Of a stretch of DNA of 7,299 nt, positions 1 through 6,151 are shown piece by piece. The notes below the pieces were generated by a model. That model worked only from the letters and a program-made list of their open reading frames with translations, was not told the DNA's origin and ran no database searches. Location of the stretch: the NCBI GenBank assembly GCA_014799765.1, contig JAAVHK010000107.1, forward strand, positions 1 to 7,299. The letters run 5' to 3'. A program made the translations under genes and the position numbers. The stretch's first letter is position 1. Every line of letters begins with the position of its first letter. Source of the DNA: Ruminococcus sp. GTDB taxonomy: Bacteria > Bacillota > Clostridia > Oscillospirales > Ruminococcaceae.

Positions 1-1
1 T

Positions 2-163
2 ACAGAAGAAACCACCACAACCACTACCACCGAAGAGACTACCACAACCACCACTACAGAAGATATCACCACAACCACTACCACCGAAGAGACTACCACA
101 ACCACCACTACAGAAGATACCACCACAACCACTACTACAGAAGAAACTACTACAACCACCACA
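2..163 (+). repeat. 27-bp tandem repeat encoding a Thr/Glu linker
   Basis: Six consecutive 27-bp (9-codon) units start at 2, 29, 56, 83, 110 and 137. Each encodes T-E-(E/D) followed by six residues that are all Thr, except one Ile in unit 3. Units 2 and 4 (29-55 and 83-109) are identical, and units 1, 3 and 5 resemble each other, so there is a 54-bp higher-order period. A degenerate Thr run continues to about 181. The array is open at the left edge of the window, so its full copy number is unknown. The repeat is in frame with the hydrolase and forms an extended extracellular linker. It is protein-coding and has no CRISPR-like spacers. Confidence 0.9.
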
Positions 164-619
164 ACAACGACTACTACAACAGAAGCTCCGTATATAGAAG
201 AAGAAATTTATACAACTGAAGTCATTGACTATTATTATGACGATTCTTATAATTATGATTATAGTTATAATACTTCATATGTTTCAGATTATGATTATGT
301 TCTTCTCTGTAACGCCGTAGCACATGAAGCCGGTTCAAACTGGATTGACATTTACAGTAAGGCTTATGTCGTTGAAGTTATTATGAATCGGGTAGCAAGT
401 CCGTTGTTCCCGAATACAGTTTATGATGTTCTTTCACAGCCTAATCAGTTTGAAGGCTCTGAGTACTATACATGGCTTGGTACTTATTCAAGCGAAGTAA
501 GCAATGATGTAATATCCGCCGTTGACTTATATTTCAGTAATCCTTATGACTTCTCACAGGGATATATGTATTTCTTCGGAGACGGCTATCAGAATTATTT
601 TTCAGTTGATTATCAGTAA
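2..619 (+). CDS. SleB-type cell-wall hydrolase, C-terminal part (5' truncated by window)
   Basis: This is the last 205 residues of a probably secreted peptidoglycan hydrolase; the start and any signal peptide lie before the window. Visible residues 1-63 are a Thr/Glu repeat linker, residues 64-100 a Tyr/Asp-rich acidic spacer, and residues 101-205 a Hydrolase_2 (SleB/CwlJ-like) domain. The domain call rests on the segment LLCNAVAHEAGSN, with Glu109 (codon 326-328) at the position of the family's catalytic Glu. Further support comes from the VIMNRVASPLFPNTVYDVL block, the QPNQFEG block and the FFGDGYQNYF ending. SleB enzymes are lytic transglycosylases of spore cortex, but in this setting a vegetative wall-remodelling role is equally possible. 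An ATG at 383 lies inside the catalytic domain and is not the start. The stop at 617-619 is followed by a terminator. Confidence 0.85.
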   Translation, partial: TEETTTTTTTEETTTTTTTEDITTTTTTEETTTTTTTEDTTTTTTTEETTTTTTTTTTTTEAPYIEEEIYTTEVIDYYYDDSYNYDYSYNTSYVSDYDYVLLCNAVAHEAGSNWIDIYSKAYVVEVIMNRVASPLFPNTVYDVLSQPNQFEGSEYYTWLGTYSSEVSNDVISAVDLYFSNPYDFSQGYMYFFGDGYQNYFSVDYQ

Positions 620-649
620 AATTATACATATGTACTTATCTTTCTGAGG

Positions 650-684
650 AAGTCCGGAGCTTTTAAGTTCCGGATTTTCTTTTT
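650..684 (+). terminator. Intrinsic terminator of the hydrolase gene
   Basis: Arms 650-661 and 666-677 pair over about 12 positions (core TCCGGA with TCCGGA, including two G-T wobbles) around a tetraloop. The hairpin runs into a T-rich tract at 675-684. It lies 30 bases after the hydrolase stop and just before the next promoter, so it separates the two transcription units. Confidence 0.85.
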
Positions 685-696
685 GTACAGCTCCTA

Positions 697-725
697 TTGA
701 AAAACCTGTAATTATATGTTATAAT
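697..725 (+). promoter_or_regulatory. Sigma-A promoter of the FHA/SEDS/PBP operon
   Basis: A -35 element TTGAAA (697-702) and a perfect -10 TATAAT (720-725) are separated by exactly 17 bases. A TG at 717-718 one base before the -10 makes an extended -10 (TGTTATAAT). Expected transcription start is about 731-733. This places the leader before the ATG at 759 and makes the upstream in-frame ATG at 726 unusable, because it abuts the -10. Confidence 0.85.
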
Positions 726-758
726 ATGTTATATTCTCAAAACTATGGAGGTGTTTTA

Positions 759-1193
759 ATGGACTTTTTAACCAGTATGCCTGCGTCTATGCTGTGTGGT
801 GTTGCGGTTGGTATACTAACTTTTTCGGTGTTTGTATTTTTTCTTATCTCGCATAACGAAAAAAAACACGCCGGACAATACTGGGACAGAATTTCAGGAT
901 TCATGGAGCTTGCAGAAAATAATATCTCCTATCCTCTTGAATGCGACGAAATTCTTATAGGCAGACACGCATCAGCCGATATACGTCTGCCTGATTTGTC
1001 AGTTTCACGTTATCACGCCATACTGACAGTTGCTGACGGAAAATGGACTATTCTGGATATAGGGTCAAAATCCGGCGTATTTGTCAACGGAAATCTCGTG
1101 AAACAACGTATTCTCCGTGAAAATGACGTTATAAACCTTGGAAGCAGAAGACTTGTTTTCAGATACAGGAGGATTGAAGAAGATGTATATTAA
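759..1193 (+). CDS. Membrane-anchored FHA-domain protein
   Basis: This 144-residue protein has one N-terminal membrane segment (about residues 10-31), a short cytoplasmic linker and a C-terminal FHA domain (about 62-138). The FHA hallmarks are visible: GR (68-69), the SRYH block with Ser83, Arg84 and His86, the S-x-S-G turn (103-106) and VNG (109-111). FHA domains bind phosphothreonine peptides, so the protein probably links a Ser/Thr kinase signal to the wall-synthesis proteins encoded next to it; that link is inference. The linker (31-62) has no Thr, so its ligand is probably another protein. I chose ATG 759 because GGAGG (747-751) lies 7 bases upstream and the promoter -10 ends at 725. It is the first operon gene and overlaps the next by 11 bases. 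Confidence 0.88.
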   Translation: MDFLTSMPASMLCGVAVGILTFSVFVFFLISHNEKKHAGQYWDRISGFMELAENNISYPLECDEILIGRHASADIRLPDLSVSRYHAILTVADGKWTILDIGSKSGVFVNGNLVKQRILRENDVINLGSRRLVFRYRRIEEDVY

Positions 1194-2454
1194 TGGTTTT
1201 CTGTATTTCATATCATGTATTTTTGTCATGATAACGCATTCTGCAATGCTTATAAATGTATATCTTCACGGAAATTACGAGAGTATAAGTAAAGTAATAA
1301 TACTTGCTTCGGCGGTACTCGTCCTTGATGTTGCATGGTTTCTTGTAATGCAGTTGTTCAGACAAAGAAGTTTTGTCATTGATTTTCTGCTGATACTGAT
1401 AATTAATATGAGTGTTATATTTCAGTCGTGTTTCAGCGGTGGAGTAAATCTTTCTGTAAAGCATTACATAACCTGTATGATTTCGCTTGCGGTATCGAAA
1501 GTGGCATTTGTACTGTGCAGGAATCACAAATGGCTTCAGATGCAGAAAAAATACGTCTATATCGGGATAGGTGTACTTATGCTTATAATACTGACACTTA
1601 CAGGGTCACGAAGTATGTGGATAGAAATAGGCGAATCTTTCAGCATACAACCGTCTGAATTTATGAAGCCGTTGTTCGTACTTGCCTGTGCTACATCTGT
1701 AGCGGAACAGCAGAACAAAAAACAGATAGCGAATTTCTTTGTAGTATACGAAAACTTCGCACTGTACGGACTTATATTAATAATATGTCTGTTACAGTGG
1801 TGGTGTCGAGACCTCGGAAGTCTGCCGACATTTATGGGTATATTTGCAGTAGGATTTTTTGCGAGAATATGTTATCCGAAAGCTAAATTTTCAAAGACAA
1901 CTCTTATAAAAGCCGGAATAGTTCTTCTGATAGCGGTAATAATAGCCCTCAGATTTGCACCGGAATACGTTCAGGCAAGACTTCATACTGATATATGGAA
2001 TGACCGCTCCGGTAATGGCTGGCAACAATCGCACGCACTCATAGCAATCGCTGACGGTGGTTGGTTCGGCAAGGGAGCAGGTTACGGAAATCTTCATGAA
2101 GTATTCGCTTACGAAAATGACATAGTATTCGCTACTATAAGCGAAGAATGGGGTCTTATATTTGCGGTTATGGTTACATTTACAATAGTTATGATGGTTG
2201 CAGTACCGCTTATAAATCCGCCACGCTCTTACTATCATGCGATTATGTCGGCAGGTATATGTGCGTACTTTATAATGCAGATGTCATTGAATATTTTCGG
2301 CTCATGTAATCTTATCCCATTTACCGGCGTAACGATACCATTCATATCTGCCGGTGGTAGTTCGATGATTGCAAGCGGACTTATGGCAGGTATGCTTATG
2401 GCTGGACAGTCACCTGAAATGACCAATCCGCCTGTAAGGAGGTACGCACAATGA
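1183..2454 (+). CDS. RodA/FtsW-family (SEDS) peptidoglycan glycosyltransferase
   Basis: This 423-residue polytopic membrane protein is rich in hydrophobic helices along its length. SEDS proteins polymerise glycan strands from lipid II outside the membrane, together with a class B PBP. Visible family signatures are QPSEF (156-160), RDLGSLPTF in the middle, YENDIVFATISEEWGL, and PFTGVTIPFISAGGSS near the C terminus (FISAGGSS at 387-394). Asp313 (codon 2119-2121) in the ND-x-x-FA-x-x-x-EE block corresponds, by my recollection of the family, to the essential Asp of RodA. I chose ATG 1183 because AGGAGG (1167-1172) lies 10 bases before it; the in-frame ATG at 1138 would add residues overlapping the FHA gene and has no such site. 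It overlaps the PBP gene by 4 bases (ATGA). Whether it serves elongation (RodA), division (FtsW) or a specialised role cannot be decided from sequence alone. Confidence 0.9.
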   Translation: MYINGFLYFISCIFVMITHSAMLINVYLHGNYESISKVIILASAVLVLDVAWFLVMQLFRQRSFVIDFLLILIINMSVIFQSCFSGGVNLSVKHYITCMISLAVSKVAFVLCRNHKWLQMQKKYVYIGIGVLMLIILTLTGSRSMWIEIGESFSIQPSEFMKPLFVLACATSVAEQQNKKQIANFFVVYENFALYGLILIICLLQWWCRDLGSLPTFMGIFAVGFFARICYPKAKFSKTTLIKAGIVLLIAVIIALRFAPEYVQARLHTDIWNDRSGNGWQQSHALIAIADGGWFGKGAGYGNLHEVFAYENDIVFATISEEWGLIFAVMVTFTIVMMVAVPLINPPRSYYHAIMSAGICAYFIMQMSLNIFGSCNLIPFTGVTIPFISAGGSSMIASGLMAGMLMAGQSPEMTNPPVRRYAQ

Positions 2455-3803
2455 AAGGTATAAAACGCTGTCAGTATATAACCAGTCTTTTCATACTGCT
2501 TTTCATTATATTGATGATTGTACTTACAGTGAAAATACGTACAGAAGCAAGATTTTATATGTCAAATTCAGACCGTCAGGCATTGGGAATGGTTTACGAC
2601 CGTAACGGCGGTGTACTTTTTGACGGTAATGAAGATAACTGGTATGAAGATAACTTTTTCATAGATGTCGGAAATCTTATCGGCGACAACAAAGGGCAGA
2701 TGACTAATACTCTTGTGGCACGTAATCTTGAAAAATTAAGCAATTATAGTTTTTCTTCCGGAGCTGTCAACGACGGCAAATCCGCTATCTATACTACCCT
2801 TGACCATAATGCTAACCGTGCAGTATATAACGCATACGGTTTTCAGAAAGGCTGTGCGGTTGCGTATAATTATGTTACCGGGGAAATACTTGTCTGTACA
2901 AGTCTGCCGTCACTGGACGTGACAAACGGTTACGACAATATAGAGTTCTTTGAAAGCGGTACACTTATTTCAAAAAATATGTATTGTACGGTACCAGGTT
3001 CAACGCAGAAGATTTCAACGGTAATATCCGCCCTTGAAATACTCGGAAAAGATACATTATTTTCAAAAGTCTACAGTTGTTCCGGACATTATACCAATCA
3101 GAACGGCGATATTATAGACTGTCATAACTGGAGCGGTCACGGTGAACAGAATATACAGCAGGCTGTAGAAAACAGTTGTAATCCGTTTTTCGCACAGCTT
3201 ATAGAAAACAGCGAACTGGAAATTAATGAAATTATCAAAAAATATCGGAAACTCGGTTATGCCGTCAATGATGATGATATGGAATACATAGACATAGACG
3301 GTATATTATGCGAAAAAGCCTCTACTACCCTTGTCGATAAACATGAATTCCGTACTGAATGGGGTTGTATAGGTCAGGGCGATACAATGGTAAGCCCGAT
3401 ACAGTTAATGATGTGGCAGAGTGCTATAGCTAACGGTACAGGTAAAATGACTATGCCACATCTTATAGACCATGTTACAGACGTTTCCGGCGAGATTACC
3501 GAAACAGCAGAAACCAAATTCAGCAAGCAGATTTTTTCAGCGGAAACAGCTTCTGCTGTCAAGCAAATTATGCTGACAAATGGTGCTAATCATTATATGT
3601 ATTCAATAGGTAGTTATCCTTTGGGTGTGAAAAGCGGTACTGCACAGGTTGAGGACGGTGAAAAAGAAAATTCCCTGCTTGTCGGATTCCTTGATGACCC
3701 TGCCAAACCGATAGCATTCTGTATACTGATTGAGGATAAAAATTCCGGTTTTGCTACTACCGAACAGATAGCAAAAACTATTATTGATTCCATAGTGCTT
3801 TGA
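2451..3803 (+). CDS. Class B penicillin-binding protein (PbpA-like transpeptidase)
   Basis: This 450-residue protein has an N-terminal membrane anchor (about residues 9-27) and an extracellular transpeptidase that cross-links peptidoglycan stems. All three active-site motifs are intact: STQK (Ser184, Lys187), SCN (242-244) and KSGT (394-397). The preceding GMVYDRNGGVLF segment (46-57) and the TTLD...GCAVAYNYVTGEILVCTS region match short PbpA-type class B enzymes; there is no PASTA domain and only a small N-terminal module. The ATG overlaps the upstream stop (ATGA), with AAGGAGG (2436-2442) 8 bases before it, giving tight coupling to the SEDS polymerase, its expected partner. It should be a beta-lactam target. 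A cysteine pair (Cys210, Cys224) lies between the first two motifs; whether it forms a disulfide is unknown. Confidence 0.92.
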   Translation: MKGIKRCQYITSLFILLFIILMIVLTVKIRTEARFYMSNSDRQALGMVYDRNGGVLFDGNEDNWYEDNFFIDVGNLIGDNKGQMTNTLVARNLEKLSNYSFSSGAVNDGKSAIYTTLDHNANRAVYNAYGFQKGCAVAYNYVTGEILVCTSLPSLDVTNGYDNIEFFESGTLISKNMYCTVPGSTQKISTVISALEILGKDTLFSKVYSCSGHYTNQNGDIIDCHNWSGHGEQNIQQAVENSCNPFFAQLIENSELEINEIIKKYRKLGYAVNDDDMEYIDIDGILCEKASTTLVDKHEFRTEWGCIGQGDTMVSPIQLMMWQSAIANGTGKMTMPHLIDHVTDVSGEITETAETKFSKQIFSAETASAVKQIMLTNGANHYMYSIGSYPLGVKSGTAQVEDGEKENSLLVGFLDDPAKPIAFCILIEDKNSGFATTEQIAKTIIDSIVL

Positions 3804-3818
3804 TAATTGTTGTATATG

Positions 3819-3850
3819 CACAAATTTCCATAAATATTTTGTGATTTTTT
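3819..3850 (+). terminator. Weak candidate terminator after the PBP gene
   Basis: CACAAA (3819-3824) can pair with TTTGTG (3838-3843) around a 13-base AT-rich loop, followed by A and six Ts (3845-3850). The stem is only 6 bp and AT-rich, so termination may be inefficient. No stronger hairpin is visible between the PBP stop and the hpf promoter. Confidence 0.3.
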
Positions 3851-3886
3851 ACAAATTTCATAAAAATCTATTGATATTTCATGAAA
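3820..3886 (+). promoter_or_regulatory. Phased TTTC(C)AT repeats and palindrome at the hpf promoter
   Basis: Two near-identical 15-base segments, ACAAATTTCCATAAA (3820-3834) and ACAAATTTCATAAAA (3851-3865), lie 31 bases apart upstream of the -35. A third TTTCAT begins the perfect 10-base palindrome TTTCATGAAA (3877-3886), which sits inside the promoter spacer. The TTTC(C)AT copies start at 3825, 3856 and 3877, spacings of 31 and 21 bases, close to three and two helical turns. This is compatible with a regulator binding one DNA face, but AT-rich DNA makes chance repeats common. Confidence 0.4.
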
Positions 3887-3899
3887 GTTATGTTATAAT
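3871..3899 (+). promoter_or_regulatory. Sigma-A promoter of hpf
   Basis: A -35 TTGATA (3871-3876) and a perfect -10 TATAAT (3894-3899) are 17 bases apart, with an extended -10 TG at 3891-3892. Expected start is about 3905-3907, giving a leader near 50 bases that contains the hairpin at 3918-3938. The spacer carries the TTTCATGAAA palindrome, so a repressor bound there would block polymerase. Confidence 0.85.
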
Positions 3900-3917
3900 A
3901 AATGCATAGAATTTATA

Positions 3918-3938
3918 CATCGGTTGTAAAAACCGGTG
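3918..3938 (+). promoter_or_regulatory. Leader hairpin just upstream of the hpf ribosome binding site
   Basis: CATCGGTT (3918-3925) pairs with AACCGGTG (3931-3938), 8 bp with one T-G wobble, around a five-base loop. No T-tract follows, so it is not a terminator. It ends 4 bases before the AAGGAGGA (3943-3950), leaving that site exposed. It may protect the 5' end or influence ribosome access; both are inference. Confidence 0.5.
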
Positions 3939-3955
3939 TCTGAAGGAGGACTTAC

Positions 3956-4480
3956 ATGAAAACAACAATCACCGCTAAGAAAATGCAGATTCCGCAGAAC
4001 TTTACGGAATACGCAGAGACAAAAATTGATACCAAACTCAGCAAGTTTTTCGGCGATGAGGCAGACGCTAAAATCGTTATTTCGGAAATCAAAAATCAGA
4101 TTGTTATCGAACTTACTGTAAAGTACAACAGTATTATCTTCCGTGCAGAGCGTTCCGCAGAAGATAAAAACGTTGCTCTTGATGATGCTATCGACAAAAT
4201 TATAAGACAAATCCGCAAGAACAAAACCAAGATTGAAAAACGTCTGAAAGACACCGCTTTCAAGGAGAATTTCGCAGAACCTGTACAGGAAGTTGACTAC
4301 GAAGTAATAAGACACAAAAAATTCAAGATGCGTCCAATGGATACAGATGAAGCTATTCTTCAGATGAATATGCTGGGACATAATTTCTTTATGTTCACAA
4401 ACGCTGAAAACGGTGAAATCAATGTAGTTTATAAGCGTTCAGAGGGCAATTACGCCGTTCTCGAACCTGATAACCAATAA
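3956..4480 (+). CDS. hpf: Ribosome hibernation-promoting factor, long form
   Basis: This 174-residue protein is the length of long HPF from Firmicutes. Residues 1-97 form the S30AE (YfiA/RaiA) domain, which binds the 30S decoding channel; the basic stretch around 84-97 (RQIRKNKTKIEKR) fits rRNA contact. Residues 115-171 are the Ribosom_S30AE_C domain, which pairs two ribosomes into inactive 100S dimers; it shows the typical VIRHKKFKMRPMDTDEAILQM and GHNFFMFTNAENGEINVVYKR segments. The factor preserves idle ribosomes in stationary phase or under nutrient stress. A strong AAGGAGGA lies 6 bases before the ATG. The gene has its own extended -10 promoter with putative operator repeats, a leader hairpin and a strong terminator, so it appears to be expressed mainly as a single gene. 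Confidence 0.95.
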   Translation: MKTTITAKKMQIPQNFTEYAETKIDTKLSKFFGDEADAKIVISEIKNQIVIELTVKYNSIIFRAERSAEDKNVALDDAIDKIIRQIRKNKTKIEKRLKDTAFKENFAEPVQEVDYEVIRHKKFKMRPMDTDEAILQMNMLGHNFFMFTNAENGEINVVYKRSEGNYAVLEPDNQ

Positions 4481-4488
4481 AATATTAT

Positions 4489-4523
4489 AACCGACGGTTC
4501 TTTTTCCGAACCGTCGGTTTTTT
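4489..4523 (+). terminator. Strong intrinsic terminator after hpf
   Basis: CCGACGGTTC (4491-4500) pairs perfectly with GAACCGTCGG (4508-4517), extended by two A-T pairs, around a 7-base loop, and six Ts follow (4518-4523). It ends only 14 bases before the next start codon, so the ribosome binding site of the LUD gene follows directly on the T-tract. Confidence 0.93.
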
Positions 4524-4537
4524 GAAAGGAATCATTT

Positions 4538-5206
4538 ATGGACGAAAATAAAAAAATCGTAATCGAAAAACGTATAAGAAAAACAGGTGAAAACCTCATC
4601 AGAAATAACATGGAGTTCTGGTACGCCGAAACTAAGGAAGATGTAAAACCTATTGTTGAAAATCTGCTTAAAAAAGGCGACGTTGTAACAAATGGTGGTA
4701 CTGTCTCAATGGCAGAATGTGGTATCGCTGACCTGCTCCGTTCACCCGATTATACTTATCTTGACCGTACCGGCAAATCCCGTGAGGAAGTAGAGGAAAT
4801 ATATATAAAAGCATATTCGGCAGATGTATATATATCCAGTTCCAACGCCATAACCGAAGACGGCGTACTTTATAACGTCGACGGCAACAGTAACAGGGTA
4901 TCGGCTATTGCCTATGGTCCGAAGTCTGTGGTCATAATCGCCGGATATAACAAGATTGTAAAGAATCTCGACGAAGCTGTAATGCGTGTCAAGAGAGAAT
5001 CCGCACCGCCTAACTGTGTCCGTCTTGACTGTCCTACACCTTGCAAGGAAACAGGCGAATGTATATCACTGTTAAGAACCGGCAGTCAGATAACTGACGG
5101 CTGTTCCGGTGACGGAAGAATATGTTGTAACTATCTTATATCAGCTAAACAACGTCAGAAAAACCGCATAAAAGTTATACTGGTAGGAGAGGAACTCGGT
5201 TACTGA
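4538..5206 (+). CDS. LUD-domain protein (LutC/YkgG-like, stand-alone)
   Basis: This 222-residue soluble protein matches the LUD (DUF162) family, here without the LutA and LutB partners of lactate oxidation. Recognisable parts are the VVTNGGTVSMAECGI segment (49-63), the ADVYISSSNAITEDG block (95-109), NVDGNSNRVSAIAYGPK (113-129) and the VVIIAGYNKIVKNLDEA block (131-147). Such single-gene versions are common in anaerobic Firmicutes and their substrate is not settled. The C-terminal part is rich in Cys (160, 165, 169, 175, 189, 196, 197), suggesting a metal or iron-sulfur site. Relative to the usual C-x-x-TG-x-C-x-x-C-x-S arrangement as I remember it, about 11 residues appear inserted between Cys175 and Cys189. 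AAAGGA (4525-4530) lies 7 bases before the ATG. No clear promoter of its own is visible after the hpf terminator. Confidence 0.85.
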   Translation: MDENKKIVIEKRIRKTGENLIRNNMEFWYAETKEDVKPIVENLLKKGDVVTNGGTVSMAECGIADLLRSPDYTYLDRTGKSREEVEEIYIKAYSADVYISSSNAITEDGVLYNVDGNSNRVSAIAYGPKSVVIIAGYNKIVKNLDEAVMRVKRESAPPNCVRLDCPTPCKETGECISLLRTGSQITDGCSGDGRICCNYLISAKQRQKNRIKVILVGEELGY

Positions 5207-5223
5207 TTTAACACGCAAAATAC

Positions 5224-5257
5224 AAAAAAAGTCTTGTCATTACGACAGGACTTTTTT
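5224..5257. terminator. Bidirectional terminator between convergent units
   Basis: GTCTTGTC (5231-5238) pairs with GACAGGAC (5244-5251) with one T-G wobble and a five-base loop. It is flanked by seven As on the left and six Ts on the right, which gives a T-tract on either strand. It serves the LUD gene on + and the kinase operon on -; the kinase stop lies 2 bases beyond its base. Confidence 0.92.
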
Positions 5258-5259
5258 AA

Positions 5260-6141
5260 TTAATAGATTTTTATAGTTATTTCAAGTAAGCCGTCATTGT
5301 AATCCGCTGAAATTTTTCCGTCAAGCTGTTCGATAAGAATTTTTGCTATAGACAATCCAAGACCTGACGACTGACCTATATTTTCAACAGTAAAAAACCT
5401 GTCGAATAATTTTCCGGTTTCGATACCGTCGAGTGCTTTAGCGTGATTACCGAATTTAATAACACCGTTCCGATTCATAGTAATAAATAAATCGCCGTCA
5501 CTGTACTTGAGAGCATTATTTAACAGATTGGCAAATACTCTTGAAAGTGCAACAGGGTCAGACATACGGATTATACGTTTTTCTGTGATGTCAATTTCCG
5601 GAATTATGTTATGTTCCTGTAGAACTGCCTGATAACTTAAAATACTTTCTTCAAGGATACTGTTTAAAGTAACTTCTTCGAGTTGCGGAACATATTCGCC
5701 GGATACCGCTGACGAATATTTAAGTAATTCTTCGGTAAGCTGTTTAAGAGCGTATGTGCGTTCCTCTATGATTGATATATACTGTTCAGCCTGTTCGGAT
5801 TTTTCCTCATCTTTAAGGAAATCGAGATAACCACAGATAGCAGTAAGAGGTGTCCGCAAATCGTGTGAAATATTCGTGACGGCTCTTTTTATTTCCGCAT
5901 CGCCCTGACTATACTTTATATATTCAGTACGCAGAATTTTTAACTGTTCGTTGAGTACGGAAGTAAGAGAACATATATCCCTGTCGGAAGACGATATTGA
6001 AATAAGTGTATTTGTATCTTCGGACAGCTTTTTAGCAATCTGATTTCTGATTTCTTTCATTGATTTCTTTATTACGTATAATTTTACGGAGACATAAAAT
6101 AATACCGCAAAAAGTATACCGAAGACCAAATACACCAACAT
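5260..6141 (-). CDS. Sensor histidine kinase with minimal sensor region
   Basis: This 293-residue kinase has one membrane helix (about residues 2-24), no extracellular domain, and a cytoplasmic region leading to DHp and ATPase domains. The H box is NISHDLRTPLT with His93 as the phosphorylation site, the N box is FANLLNNALKYS (203-214), and FDRFF (246-250) with SGLGLS (259-264) are the F and G2 boxes. A canonical G1 box (D-x-G-x-G) is not seen, only FGNHAKALDG at 230-239; related transporter-linked kinases often have a reduced G1. With no sensing domain, the signal probably comes from the neighbouring ABC transporter or the membrane; this is inference. It is the last gene of its operon, starts 10 bases after the permease stop with a weak AGTAGG-type site, and no response regulator lies in the window. 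Confidence 0.9.
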   Translation of the reverse strand: MLVYLVFGILFAVLFYVSVKLYVIKKSMKEIRNQIAKKLSEDTNTLISISSSDRDICSLTSVLNEQLKILRTEYIKYSQGDAEIKRAVTNISHDLRTPLTAICGYLDFLKDEEKSEQAEQYISIIEERTYALKQLTEELLKYSSAVSGEYVPQLEEVTLNSILEESILSYQAVLQEHNIIPEIDITEKRIIRMSDPVALSRVFANLLNNALKYSDGDLFITMNRNGVIKFGNHAKALDGIETGKLFDRFFTVENIGQSSGLGLSIAKILIEQLDGKISADYNDGLLEITIKIY

Positions 6142-6151
6142 AATTTTATAC

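Noticed and set aside
2..180. Possible CRISPR array from regular 27-bp repeats
   Set aside because: Units are contiguous without spacers and encode an in-frame Thr/Glu linker.
383..619. Separate small gene starting at ATG 383
   Set aside because: The open frame continues upstream to the window edge and the ATG is inside the SleB domain (MNRV motif).
726..758. Upstream in-frame ATG for the FHA gene
   Set aside because: It abuts the promoter -10 and has no ribosome binding site; ATG 759 has GGAGG 7 bases upstream.
1138..1182. Upstream in-frame ATG for the SEDS gene
   Set aside because: No Shine-Dalgarno precedes it, and it would add a polar, non-conserved extension inside the FHA gene; ATG 1183 follows AGGAGG.
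1213..2426. Open frames on the minus strand opposite the SEDS gene
   Set aside because: Shadows of the coding strand with no recognisable family or ribosome binding site.
3893..4381. 162-residue open frame on the minus strand opposite hpf
   Set aside because: It mirrors the hpf coding sequence and its composition (Cys/Phe/Leu rich) is that of an antisense shadow.
5207..5259. Possible small RNA between the convergent genes
   Set aside because: The structure is fully explained by a bidirectional terminator and no promoter is visible.
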